NCBI RefSeq assembly: GCF_028882275.1 | Contig: NZ_JARBUT010000002.1 | Coordinates: forward strand, 62,001-126,000 | Source: Nocardiopsis sp. N85 | GTDB taxonomy: Bacteria; Actinomycetota; Actinomycetes; Streptosporangiales; Streptosporangiaceae | Length of the DNA stretch: 64,000 nt | Direction of reading: 5' to 3' | In this document: positions 46,696 to 55,356 of the stretch, in pieces | Layout of the letters: each line of letters begins with the position of its first letter | How positions within the stretch are numbered: position 1 is the first letter of the stretch | Position numbers and translations under genes: made by a program | Notes under the pieces: model-generated | The model's input: only the letters and a program-made list of their open reading frames with translations | Database searches by the model: none | Told to the model about the DNA's origin: nothing

Positions 46696-47360
46696 TGGCG
46701 GACCTTCTTCGGCGCGCCCGGCACCACCGCGTCGGGTCGGCGCAGGTAGAGCGGGGTGGGTTCGGGGAGCGCCTCGCCCCGGTGGAGCCGGTACAGGGCC
46801 AGTTCGGCCATGGCTGCGGCGTCCGGGTACACCGGTTCCGGCGCGGACGCGGCCTCGCCGAACACGTCGGCGTACATGCGGGCGCCGTCGCCGACCAGCG
46901 GAAGGCCCCCGGTGTCGAGGTCGGCCGGTCGCTCCACGGCGACCTCGCCCACGCGGGTGAGGTGGTCGTCGTAGCGCGCCCAGAACACCTCTTTGCGGCG
47001 GGCGTCGGTCATCGCGACGAACGGCCCGTTCCTCTTGGTCGCGAAGGCCAGCGCGTCCAGGGTGGTGACCCCGTGGCAGGCGATGCCGAGGGCGTCGGCC
47101 AGGGCGTGGGCCGTGGCCAGTCCCACACGCAGGCCGGTGTAGGGGCCGGGCCCGACGCCGACGGCGATGGCGCCGAGGTCGGCCAGGGCGACCCCGGCCT
47201 CCTCGGTGAGGGACCGGATGGTCGGGGAGAGCAGTTCGCCGTGGCGGCGGGCGTCCACGGAGGACGCGCTCGCGCGCGGGGTGAAGGAGCCGTCCGCGCC
47301 GGACTCGCCGATGGCGGCGGTGACGGCGGGGGTGGCGGTGTCGAAGGCGAGGAGGAGCAC
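46683..47360 (-). CDS. tsaB: tRNA threonylcarbamoyladenosine biosynthesis protein TsaB
   Basis: Non-catalytic partner of TsaD, 225 residues of the same ASKHA fold. LLLAFDTATPAVTAAI at the N-terminus and VGVGPGPYTGLRVGLATAHA are the TsaB signatures. The start is GTG at 47360, four bases after the tsaE stop. The 3' end overlaps rimI by 13 bp. Confidence 0.95.
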   Translation of the reverse strand: MLLLAFDTATPAVTAAIGESGADGSFTPRASASSVDARRHGELLSPTIRSLTEEAGVALADLGAIAVGVGPGPYTGLRVGLATAHALADALGIACHGVTTLDALAFATKRNGPFVAMTDARRKEVFWARYDDHLTRVGEVAVERPADLDTGGLPLVGDGARMYADVFGEAASAPEPVYPDAAAMAELALYRLHRGEALPEPTPLYLRRPDAVVPGAPKKVRQWVR

Positions 47361-47364
47361 GCGT

Positions 47365-47913
47365 CTACCCTTCCGAGTTCTCGTCGGGGACGCCGGTCGC
47401 GCCCTCGTCGGCGATGTCGGCGGAGGTGGGCAGGGCGACGCCCGCCCAGCGGTGGCCGACCGGGGTGAGGTGGACGGTGCGACCGTCGTCCGGGTGCCGC
47501 TCGATCCGGATCTCCAACCGGTCGTCGGACAGGCCCTCGGCGACGCCCTCGCCCCACTCGACGACGGTGACGGAGTCGGGGAGGGTCATGTCGAGGTCGA
47601 TGTCGTCGATCTCGTCGGGCCCGCCGAGGCGGTAGGCGTCCACGTGGACGAGCGACGGTCCGCCCACCAGCGAGGGGTGGATGCGGGAGATGACGAAGGT
47701 CGGGGAGGTGACCGAGCCGCGCACGCCCAGCCCCCGGCCCAGGCCCTGGGTGAGGGTGGTCTTGCCCGCGCCGAGCGGGCCGGACAGGATCAGCAGGTCG
47801 CCTGGTCGGCTGAGGCCGGCCAGGGCGCGGCCGAGGGCGCGCATGGCGCCGTCGGTGGCGGCGGTCACCGCGTGGACGGTGGACGCGTTCGCTGTGGTCG
47901 TCACGTCTGTCAT
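47365..47913 (-). CDS. tsaE: tRNA threonylcarbamoyladenosine biosynthesis ATPase TsaE
   Basis: Small P-loop ATPase of t6A synthesis that resets the TsaBD complex. 182 residues: Walker A LSGPLGAGKTTLTQGLGRGL, SPTFVISRIHPS, HVDAYRLGGPDEIDDIDLDM and VVEWGEGVAEGL. The start is ATG at 47913; ATG codons further up do not extend conserved sequence. It lies 192 bp downstream of alr on the same strand. Confidence 0.95.
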   Translation of the reverse strand: MTDVTTTANASTVHAVTAATDGAMRALGRALAGLSRPGDLLILSGPLGAGKTTLTQGLGRGLGVRGSVTSPTFVISRIHPSLVGGPSLVHVDAYRLGGPDEIDDIDLDMTLPDSVTVVEWGEGVAEGLSDDRLEIRIERHPDDGRTVHLTPVGHRWAGVALPTSADIADEGATGVPDENSEG

Positions 47914-48105
47914 CGGGCTCGCAAGGCTGTGTGTCGGTACGGTTCGGGCGGTGGCCGGCCGGGGTGGGGCGCGACCGCCGGGTGGTGTGTCCTCCTCACC
48001 CCAGGTTAGGCGGGGCGGCGGGGGCGCGTGACCGGTTGTGGACGATCGGTGGAGGTCGTTCACGCCACACCCCGGACCGGCCGGAACACGACCGCCGACC
48101 GCGGG

Positions 48106-49230
48106 TCAGCCGCCGACGTACTCGCGGGGGACCCGGACGCCCACCCTGGTGACGATCTCGTACGGGATGGTGTCCAGGACCCGGGCCCAGTCCTGGGCGC
48201 TCGGGGTGCCCGGGTGCTCGCCCGGGTCGCCGAACAGCACCGCGTACTCTCCGGCGGTCACCTCGTCGTCGCCCACGTCGATGACGAACTGGTCCATGCA
48301 CACCGTTCCGGCGATGACGCGCGGGCGTCCGCCGAGGAGCACCGGCCCCTTGTTGGTGGCGGCCCGGGGCACGCCGTCGGCGTAGCCGAGGGGTACCAGG
48401 GCCAGAGTGGTCTCGCGGTCGGTGACGTAGCGGTGGCCGTAGGAGACGCCGCTGCCGGCCGGCACCCGCTTGGTGAGGGCGACACGGGCGCGCAGGGTCA
48501 TCGCGGGCCGCAATCCGGGCACGTCGTAATTCGGGATCGGGGAAAGACCGTAACTCGCGATCCCGCCCCGGACCAGGTCGAAGCGCGCCTCGGGCAGGGT
48601 GAGCAGCGCGGCCGAGTTGGCGATGTGGCGCACCTCGGGGGTGAGGCCGACCTTGTCGGCGGCCGCCAAGGCGTCGTGGAACACCGCGAGCTGAGCGGCG
48701 ATCGAGGGGTGGCCGGGTTCGTCGGCGCAGGCGAAGTGCGACCAGACGCCGCTCACCTTGAGGTCGCCGGTCTCCTCGGCGCGGGCGGCGGCCTCCACCA
48801 GGTCGCCCCACTCGGCGGAGCCGACCCCGCCCCGGTTGAGACCGGTGTCGATCTTGAGCTGCACCCGCGCGGTGCGCCCCAGCCGCCGGGCTTCGGCCAG
48901 GACGGCGTCCAGCAGGAGGGGATCGCTGACGCCGAGGTCGATGTCGTTCTCGATGGCCGCGCCCAGGGGCTCGCCCGGGGGGATGATCCAGGACATGACG
49001 GGGGCGGTGATGCCGGCTTCGCGCAGGCGCAGACCCTCGTCGATGAACGCGGTGCCGAGCCAGCTCGCCCCGCCCGCGAGCAGGGCGCGGGCGGCGGGGA
49101 GCATGCCGTGCCCGTAACCGTCGGCCTTGACCACGCCCATGAGGGGGGTCCCGCCGGCGTGCCCGCGGAGCGACCGTGCGTTGTCGGCGATCGCGTCCAG
49201 ATCGACGCGAGCGTGCGCGAAGTGAGCCAT
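48106..49230 (-). CDS. alr: Alanine racemase
   Basis: PLP enzyme giving D-alanine for peptidoglycan. 374 residues. The PLP Lys is in MGVVKADGYGHGM near the N-terminus; the second catalytic residue, Tyr, is in AGSGVSYGHRYV; IAGTVCMDQFVIDVGDDEV is a family signature in the C-terminal beta domain. The start is ATG at 49230 with GAGGTC upstream. First of the set leading to the t6A genes, as in many actinobacteria. It is divergent from a small membrane-protein gene. Confidence 0.96.
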   Translation of the reverse strand: MAHFAHARVDLDAIADNARSLRGHAGGTPLMGVVKADGYGHGMLPAARALLAGGASWLGTAFIDEGLRLREAGITAPVMSWIIPPGEPLGAAIENDIDLGVSDPLLLDAVLAEARRLGRTARVQLKIDTGLNRGGVGSAEWGDLVEAAARAEETGDLKVSGVWSHFACADEPGHPSIAAQLAVFHDALAAADKVGLTPEVRHIANSAALLTLPEARFDLVRGGIASYGLSPIPNYDVPGLRPAMTLRARVALTKRVPAGSGVSYGHRYVTDRETTLALVPLGYADGVPRAATNKGPVLLGGRPRVIAGTVCMDQFVIDVGDDEVTAGEYAVLFGDPGEHPGTPSAQDWARVLDTIPYEIVTRVGVRVPREYVGG

Positions 49231-49357
49231 GACCTCAGTCTTCCACGTGTGGGTTACCTTCGCGGGGCTTCGGGTATGTGGGCTACGACCGAGTACGGAC
49301 GTATCCGGATGTATACGGAGTGCGACGATACTCGACGCCGTATCTGGGGGTATCGGC

Positions 49358-49888
49358 ATGAACGAGTTCACAACCGAACGAACCGTCAACGCGGTCCGCT
49401 TGTGGTCCGGCGGCCTGGCGACGGCGGTGGTGGCGGCACTGGTGATCCTCGTGGGCACCCTGTTCGTCCGGGGTGTGCTGGGGATTCCCGTGCTGGCCCC
49501 TGAGGAGGCCGGTTACCTCGGTGACGCCGGGACCGCGCTGTACGCCCTGGTGGCGGCGATAGCCGCCTTGGCGGCCACGGCCCTGATGCACCTGCTGCTG
49601 GTGGCGGCGCCGCGTGCCCGCGCCTTCTTCGTGTGGATCATAGGGTTGATCACCGCCATAGCGGTGGTGACCCCGTTCACCCAGGGGGCCGAGGGCGCCA
49701 GCCAGGTCGGCACCGCCCTGATCAACCTGGTCGCCGGTGTGGCCATCGCCATCCTGGTGAACAGCGTGGCACGGACCGCCGTGGTCCGCAGCGACAGCCG
49801 CGGTACCGAGAGGCCCGTCCTGCGCCACGAGGGCATCCTGCCCGACGTCGATCAGGCCGAGTTCCGTGGGGAACCGCGCGGCCGGTGA
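49358..49888 (+). CDS. Small four-helix membrane protein, DUF6069-like
   Basis: 176 residues with four predicted membrane helices (about 20-40, 58-83, 88-107, 116-137) and a hydrophilic C-terminal tail of about 35 residues ending GEPRGR. The layout and length resemble DUF6069 proteins of actinobacteria; this is a shape-based guess. The start is ATG at 49358 with GGGGG eight bases upstream. It stands alone between alr (divergent) and a strong hairpin. Function unknown. Confidence 0.8.
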   Translation: MNEFTTERTVNAVRLWSGGLATAVVAALVILVGTLFVRGVLGIPVLAPEEAGYLGDAGTALYALVAAIAALAATALMHLLLVAAPRARAFFVWIIGLITAIAVVTPFTQGAEGASQVGTALINLVAGVAIAILVNSVARTAVVRSDSRGTERPVLRHEGILPDVDQAEFRGEPRGR

Positions 49889-49910
49889 TCCCCTGAACCA
49901 GGGTCATCAA

Positions 49911-49946
49911 GGGGAGGGGCGGAGCCGATCGGCTCCGCCCCTCCCC
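49911..49946. terminator. 16-bp perfect hairpin after the membrane-protein gene
   Basis: GGGGAGGGGCGGAGCC (49911-49926) and its exact complement (49931-49946) around a GATC loop; between convergent genes, so likely bidirectional. Confidence 0.88.
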
Positions 49947-49991
49947 CACGTGCGGACCCCGAGCCCCGCACGGTCCTCACCGGGCACCGGG

Positions 49992-50078
49992 TCAGGCGAC
50001 GCGAAGGACGAGCCGGTCGGCGTGCCCCGCCGTCAGGCCGCGCGCCGGGCCTCGCACGGCCTTCGTGGAGCGTCCCCG
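49992..50078 (-). pseudogene. Duplicated C-terminal tail of the ROK gene, in frame after its stop
   Basis: Directly beyond the ROK stop the same frame stays open for 28 codons and ends GLTAGHADRLVLRVA before a second TGA at 49992. The ROK protein itself ends LSPEHADRLISGTA. At DNA level the two ends share a GAGCCGGTCGGCGTGC core at an offset of 87 bp. It looks like a small tandem duplication of the 3' end that has diverged. Confidence 0.65.
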
Positions 50079-51305
50079 TCAGGCGGTGCCGGAGATGAGC
50101 CGGTCGGCGTGCTCCGGGCTCAGACAGTGCTCGATGACCAGCACCGCCGCGCCGATGACGCCGGCGCCCTCCCCCGCCTCCGAGGAGACGATGTTGAGGT
50201 GTTCGGTGGCCAGCGGCAGCGACCGCTGGTAGATGACCTCGCGCACGCCCGCCAGTAGGTGATCGCCGGCCAGGGCCAGGGCCCCGCCGATGACGATGAC
50301 CGACGGGTTGAACATGTTGACCGACGCGGCCAGCACCTCGCCGATGTCGCGGCCGGCCTGGCGCAGGGCGCGCAGCGCCGGGACCGAGCCGTTGCGGGCC
50401 AGTTCCACCACGTCGCGGGCGCCGGCGGCGGGCACGCCCTCCTCGGTGAGGGCGGCGGCCAGGGCCGCGCCGCTGGCGACGGCCTCCAGGCAGCCGGTGT
50501 TGCCGCAGCGGCAGGGTTTGTCGGCCCCGGTGGCGACGTGGATGTGCCCCATGTCGCCGGCCGCGCCCTGCGCGCCCCGGTACACGCGGCCCTCGCTGAC
50601 GATGCCGCAGCCGATGCCGGTGGCGACCTTGACGAACATCAGGTGGCTCGCGATGGGCCAGGCGGTGTGGTGTTCGCCGATGGCCATGATGTTGACGTCG
50701 TTGTCGACCAGGACCGGCACGGCCAGGCGTTCGCCCACGTAGCCGGGCACGTCGAAGCCGTCCCACCCCGGCATGATCGGCGGGTTGACCGCCCGGCCGG
50801 TGGAGTGCTGGACGGGTCCGGGCAGGCCGATGCCCAGGCCGAGGAGTTCGGAGACGTCGCGGTCGGCCTGGGCGATCAGGGCGCGGCCGCGCTCGACGAC
50901 CCAGTCGAGGACGGGTTCGGGGCCCAGGGAGATGTCGAGGTCGGCGCGGGCCTCGGCGACGACGTCCGCCGCCATGTCGGTGAGGGCCAGTCGGGCGTGG
51001 GTGGCGCCCAGGTCGGCGGCGAGGACGACCCGGGCCCGGGGCCGGAACGAGAACGTGGTGGGCGGGCGCCCGCCGGTGGACACCGCCTCGCCGGTGGGGC
51101 CGATGAGGCCGCTGGCGAGGAGGGCGTCCACCCGCTGGGTGACGGTGGACCGGGCCAGCCCGGTGGCCCCGGCGAGTTCGGAGCGGGTCCGGGGGCGACC
51201 GTCGCGCAGGAGTCGGAGCAGGGTCCCCGCCCCGAGCGCGGTGGTGGAGGGAGCGGCGCGGAGCCGGGTGAGGGCCGCCGCGTCGGTCAGCGCGTCTTCC
51301 GTCAT
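50079..51305 (-). CDS. ROK family transcriptional regulator
   Basis: 408 residues. The N-terminal winged helix has RTRSELAGATGLARSTVTQR (about 42-61), then a sugar-kinase-like ROK domain with VLAADLGATHARLALTDM, the zinc site CRCGNTGCLEAVASG and GDMGHIHV. ROK repressors respond to sugars or sugar phosphates and usually control the adjacent uptake operon; here that is the divergent dehydrogenase-ABC-epimerase cluster. The start is ATG at 51305. A perfect ACTTATG inverted repeat in the gap is the likely operator. Confidence 0.94.
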   Translation of the reverse strand: MTEDALTDAAALTRLRAAPSTTALGAGTLLRLLRDGRPRTRSELAGATGLARSTVTQRVDALLASGLIGPTGEAVSTGGRPPTTFSFRPRARVVLAADLGATHARLALTDMAADVVAEARADLDISLGPEPVLDWVVERGRALIAQADRDVSELLGLGIGLPGPVQHSTGRAVNPPIMPGWDGFDVPGYVGERLAVPVLVDNDVNIMAIGEHHTAWPIASHLMFVKVATGIGCGIVSEGRVYRGAQGAAGDMGHIHVATGADKPCRCGNTGCLEAVASGAALAAALTEEGVPAAGARDVVELARNGSVPALRALRQAGRDIGEVLAASVNMFNPSVIVIGGALALAGDHLLAGVREVIYQRSLPLATEHLNIVSSEAGEGAGVIGAAVLVIEHCLSPEHADRLISGTA

Positions 51306-51369
51306 GGGACAAGTCAAGCACAGGATCTATTGACCGACTGGTGTCACCCTATTGCGGTCACATTTCTCA

Positions 51370-51407
51370 ACTTATGCTTGACCATCGTCATAAGTCCGGC
51401 GTACGGT
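51370..51407 (+). promoter_or_regulatory. Promoter with overlapping ROK operator
   Basis: -35 TTGACC (51378-51383) and -10 TACGGT (51402-51407) are 18 bp apart; the -10 ends six bases before the ATG at 51414, implying a leaderless mRNA. A perfect inverted repeat ACTTATG-N12-CATAAGT (51370-51376 and 51389-51395) brackets the -35, so a bound repressor would block polymerase. Confidence 0.75.
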
Positions 51408-51413
51408 TCCACC

Positions 51414-52559
51414 ATGTCAGTGAGCAAGGTCACAAGCATCGGCGGCGGATCCGATGCCACGACCACGACGAACGCCTACCGCGCCGCGGTCATCGGCACC
51501 GGGTTCATGGGGCGGGTCCACGGCCACGCCGTCCGCGCCCACGGGGGCGCGGTGGTCGGGGTCGCGGGCTCCTCCCCGGAGAAGGCCGAGGCCTTCCGCG
51601 TCGCCCACGGCGCCGGACGCGCCCACGCCGACGCGCTCGACCTGATCCGCAGCGACGACGTGGACGTGGTGCACGTGTGCGTCCCCAACCACCTGCACGC
51701 ACCGCTGAGCCTGGCCGCGCTCGACGCCGGCAAGCACGTGGTGTGCGAGAAACCCCTGGCCACCGACGCCGCCACCGCCCGGGAGATGACCGCGGCGGCG
51801 GAGGCCGCGGAGCGGGTCGCCGTCGTCCCCTTCGCCTACCGCTTCCACCCCATGGCCCGTGAGGCCCGCGCCCTGGTCGCCGCCGGCGCCATCGGCCGGG
51901 TCGGACTGGCCCACGGCGGCTACCTCCAGGACTGGCTCCTGTACCCGGGGGAGGACAACTGGCGGGTGGACCCGGCCATCGGCGGACCCACCCGGGCCTT
52001 CGGCGACATCGGTTCGCACTGGTGCGACATGCTGGAGTTCGTCACCGGCGACCGGATCACCTCCGTCAGCGCGCAGACCGGCCGTTTCAACGACGTCCGC
52101 GACGGACGCCCGGTCGCCACCGAGGACCTGGTCACCCTCCAGTTCACGACGGCGGGCGGGACCATCGGGAGCGCCGTCATCAGCCAGGTCTCCCCCGGCC
52201 GCAAGAACAGCCTGGTGCTGGAGGTCTCCGGCACCGAGGGGTCCCTCCGCTTCGACCAGGAGCGCCCCGAGACCCTGTGGGCGGGCGGGCGCGGGCGCAC
52301 CGCGATCATCTCCCGCGACTCCCCCGACCTGAGCGCCGACGCCGCCCGGCTCTCCGGCGTCCCCGTCGGTCACCCCCAGGGCTACCAGGACTGTTTCAAC
52401 GCCCTGGTCGCCGACACCGCCGACGCCGTGGCCGGCGGCGCCCCCGAGGGGCTGCCGGTCTTCGCCGACGGGCTGCGCGCGGCGGTCATCGCCGAGGCCG
52501 TGCTCCTGTCGGCGCGCGAGCACCGCTGGGTCGACATCACCGAGGTGGACCGGGGATGA
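51414..52559 (+). CDS. Gfo/Idh/MocA family sugar dehydrogenase
   Basis: NAD(P)-dependent oxidation of a sugar or inositol-like compound. 381 residues: Rossmann motif AAVIGTGFMGRVHGHAVRAH, the catalytic-site sequence HVVCEKPLATDA, and the C-terminal beta-sheet domain with GGPTRAFGDIGSHWCDMLEF. First gene of the ROK-controlled operon; its stop overlaps the ATPase start as ATGA. Substrate unknown; the epimerases downstream point to a rare ketose, hexose or cyclitol. Confidence 0.92.
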   Translation: MSVSKVTSIGGGSDATTTTNAYRAAVIGTGFMGRVHGHAVRAHGGAVVGVAGSSPEKAEAFRVAHGAGRAHADALDLIRSDDVDVVHVCVPNHLHAPLSLAALDAGKHVVCEKPLATDAATAREMTAAAEAAERVAVVPFAYRFHPMAREARALVAAGAIGRVGLAHGGYLQDWLLYPGEDNWRVDPAIGGPTRAFGDIGSHWCDMLEFVTGDRITSVSAQTGRFNDVRDGRPVATEDLVTLQFTTAGGTIGSAVISQVSPGRKNSLVLEVSGTEGSLRFDQERPETLWAGGRGRTAIISRDSPDLSADAARLSGVPVGHPQGYQDCFNALVADTADAVAGGAPEGLPVFADGLRAAVIAEAVLLSAREHRWVDITEVDRG

Positions 52560-54241
52560 GCGCCGAACCCCCCGAGGCACCCGTCATCCGCATGAGCGGC
52601 ATCACCAAGTCCTTCCTGGGCGTCCGCGTCCTGCACGGCGTCGACCTGGAGCTGTACCCGGGACGGGTGCACGCCCTGGTCGGTGAGAACGGCGCGGGCA
52701 AGTCCACGCTGATGAAGGTCCTGGCCGGGGTCCACCCGGCCGACGAGGGCGTCGTCGAACTGGACGGACGCCCCGTCTCCTTCGAGCACCCGGTCCAGGC
52801 CCAGCGGGCGGGCGTGGCCACCGTCTTCCAGGAGTTCAACCTGCTCCCGGAGCGGACCGTCGCCGAGAACGTGTTCCTGGGCCGGGAGATCCGGGGCCGG
52901 TTCGGCACGGTGGACGGCCGGGCCATGGAACGCGCCACCGCCGCCCTGCTCGCCGACCTGGACCTGGAGGGCATCGACCCCTGGGCGCGGGTCCGGTCCC
53001 TGTCGGTGGCCCGGCAGCAGGTGGTCGAGATCGTCAAGGCGCTCTCGCACGACGCCCGCGTCATCTCCATGGACGAGCCGACCGCCGCGCTGGCCGAGGG
53101 CGAGGTGGAGGTGCTCTACCGGATCATCGGCCGCCTCCTCGAACGCGACGTGGCGGTGCTGTACGTCTCGCACCGGATGCGGGAGATCTTCGACCTGGCG
53201 AGCCGGATCACCGTCCTCAAGGACGGTCGCCTCGTCGACACCGTGGAGGCCGCCGACACCCGCCCCGCCGACCTGGTGCGCATGATGGTGGGCCGCCCGG
53301 TGTCGGCGGTCTTCCCCGGTCACCTGGAACCCAGGGGGGAGCGCTCCGGCGAGGTGCGCCTGGAGGTGCGCGGCGGCGGCAACTCCCAACTGGACGACGT
53401 CTCGTTCGAGGTGCGCGGCGGCGAGATCGTGGGGCTGGCCGGTCTTCAGGGAAGCGGTCGCACGGAGATCGCCCACGCCCTCTTCGGGATCGACCGCTTC
53501 ACCCGGGGCGAGGTCGTCGTGGACGGCCGCCGGGTGGACCCGCGCTCCCCCCGGGCCGCGATCCGGGCGGGTCTGGTCCTGGTGAGCGAGGACCGCAAGA
53601 CGCAGGGGCTGGCCCTGAACCAGTCGATCGCCGCCAACGCCCGCCTGGTCCTGGACGCCGTGTGGCCGTTCGGGTCCGGTCCCCGGGCCGCCCGGTTGCC
53701 CGGGGTGCTCTCCTCCCTGGAACTGGTCTCGCACGGCGGGAGCGCCCAGGAGGTCCGCTACCTGTCCGGCGGCAACCAGCAGAAGGTCGTACTGGCCAAG
53801 TGGCTGGCCGCCGAACCCGGCGTGATGGTCCTGGACGAGCCGACCCGCGGCATCGACGTGGGCGCCAAACAGGCCGTCTACCGGCTGATGCGCGAACTCG
53901 CGGCGTCGGGGGTGGCGATCGTGCTCATCTCCTCGGAGCTGCCCGAGCTCATCGGCATGTCCGACCGCCTCGTCGTCCTGGCCGACGGCCGGGTGGCGGG
54001 CGGACTCCCCGGCGGCTCGGGTGAGGAGGAGGTCATGGCCCTGGCCACCGGGTCCCCGCCGGAGACCGCCGACCCGGGGGTGGAGGACCCCCGGATCACC
54101 GCCGTGGTCGAGGAGGTCGCACAGGCCGAACACGATCCCCCCGGCCCTCCGGGCTCCCCCGGGCCCGACCCCGGCACAGCCGCCGAGACCACCCCGGGCG
54201 ACGGGGACGGCCCCGCCCGACACGAGGAGGCCGCACCGTGA
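52556..54241 (+). CDS. Sugar ABC transporter ATPase (RbsA type, two nucleotide-binding domains)
   Basis: 561 residues. NBD1: Walker A GENGAGKST, degenerate signature LSVARQQVVEI, Walker B VISMDEPTAAL. NBD2: altered Walker A GLQGSGRTE, intact signature LSGGNQQKV, Walker B VMVLDEPTRGID. This asymmetry is usual for the family. After NBD2 there is an unusual Pro/Gly/Asp/Glu-rich tail of about 70 residues with no folded look. ATG start in the ATGA overlap; the stop overlaps the first permease as GTGA. Confidence 0.95.
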   Translation: MSAEPPEAPVIRMSGITKSFLGVRVLHGVDLELYPGRVHALVGENGAGKSTLMKVLAGVHPADEGVVELDGRPVSFEHPVQAQRAGVATVFQEFNLLPERTVAENVFLGREIRGRFGTVDGRAMERATAALLADLDLEGIDPWARVRSLSVARQQVVEIVKALSHDARVISMDEPTAALAEGEVEVLYRIIGRLLERDVAVLYVSHRMREIFDLASRITVLKDGRLVDTVEAADTRPADLVRMMVGRPVSAVFPGHLEPRGERSGEVRLEVRGGGNSQLDDVSFEVRGGEIVGLAGLQGSGRTEIAHALFGIDRFTRGEVVVDGRRVDPRSPRAAIRAGLVLVSEDRKTQGLALNQSIAANARLVLDAVWPFGSGPRAARLPGVLSSLELVSHGGSAQEVRYLSGGNQQKVVLAKWLAAEPGVMVLDEPTRGIDVGAKQAVYRLMRELAASGVAIVLISSELPELIGMSDRLVVLADGRVAGGLPGGSGEEEVMALATGSPPETADPGVEDPRITAVVEEVAQAEHDPPGPPGSPGPDPGTAAETTPGDGDGPARHEEAAP

Positions 54242-55356
54242 ACCGTCCCCCCGCCTCCCTCATCGACACCGTCCGAGGCCTGTGGGCGCGCACCGGCACC
54301 ACCGGCGCGGTCTACCTGGCCCTGCTCCTCCTGCTGGTGCTGAGCAGCGTCTACGTGGCGTCCCAGGGCCGGAACCTGTTCACCACGGCCAACACCGTCG
54401 ACCTGTTCACCCGCAGCAGCCTGCTCGGGTTCCTCGCCATCGGCCAGACCCTGGTCATCCTGTGCCGGTCCCTGGACCTGTCCGTCGGGTACGTCGCCGC
54501 CCTGTCCACCGTGGTCGCGGCCACGACCATGGCGGGCGACCCCTCCCGGATCCCGCTGGGGATCGCCGCCACCCTCGGGCTCGCGGCGCTGATCGGCCTG
54601 GCCAACGGCACCATCGTCACCTGGCTGCGGGTCAATCCGTTCATCGCCACCCTCGGCACGGGGCTCATCATCAAGGGCTTCCTGGACACCAACTTCCAAG
54701 GCCCGGCCGGGGACGTGCCCGCCGCCTTCCAGGCGTTCGGCCACACCCGCGTCGGGGTGCTGCCGATCTCCACCCTGGTCATGGTGGGCCTGGCGGTCGC
54801 GGCGATCGTGTTCCTGCACCGCAGCCGCACCGGCTATCACATGTACGCCGTGGGCGGCGACGCGGAGGTGGCCCGACTGTCCGGGGTCCGCGACCGGGTC
54901 CCCGTCATCACCGCGCACGTCCTGTGCTCGATGACCGCCGGGGTGGCCGGGCTGCTGCTGGCCGCCCGGTTCGGCACCGGCAGCGCCCTGGTCTACGGCA
55001 ACGGCTACGAACTGGAGGCCATCGCCGCGGTGGTGCTGGGCGGCACCTACCTGCTGGGCGGGCGCGGCGGTGTGGCCGGGACCCTCGCCGGGGTGTTCAT
55101 CCTCGCCACCCTCGACACGGTGTTCAACGTGCTGGCGGTGGATCCGTTCGTCAAGGACGTGCTGCGCGGCGTCATCGTCATCACCGCCGTGGCCATCTAC
55201 GCCCGCGGTCGGCCGTCACGGTCGGCGGGGCGGGTGCGCTTCCCCTCCGGCGGACCACCGCCACCCGTGCCCGATCCCTCCCCCGACCCGACCGATCCCC
55301 CCTCCGAACCGGGCGACGCCGTCCCCGCACCGATCACCCGGGGAGGTGGACGATGA
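54238..55356 (+). CDS. Sugar ABC transporter permease 1 (RbsC type)
   Basis: 372 residues, eight or more predicted membrane helices. FLAIGQTLVILCRSLDLSVG near the N-terminus and the C-terminal ELEAIAAVVLGGTYLLGGRG are RbsC-type signatures. A soluble Pro-rich tail of about 50 residues follows the last helix. GTG start in a GTGA overlap with GAGGAGG upstream; the stop overlaps permease 2 as ATGA. Confidence 0.93.
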   Translation: MNRPPASLIDTVRGLWARTGTTGAVYLALLLLLVLSSVYVASQGRNLFTTANTVDLFTRSSLLGFLAIGQTLVILCRSLDLSVGYVAALSTVVAATTMAGDPSRIPLGIAATLGLAALIGLANGTIVTWLRVNPFIATLGTGLIIKGFLDTNFQGPAGDVPAAFQAFGHTRVGVLPISTLVMVGLAVAAIVFLHRSRTGYHMYAVGGDAEVARLSGVRDRVPVITAHVLCSMTAGVAGLLLAARFGTGSALVYGNGYELEAIAAVVLGGTYLLGGRGGVAGTLAGVFILATLDTVFNVLAVDPFVKDVLRGVIVITAVAIYARGRPSRSAGRVRFPSGGPPPPVPDPSPDPTDPPSEPGDAVPAPITRGGGR

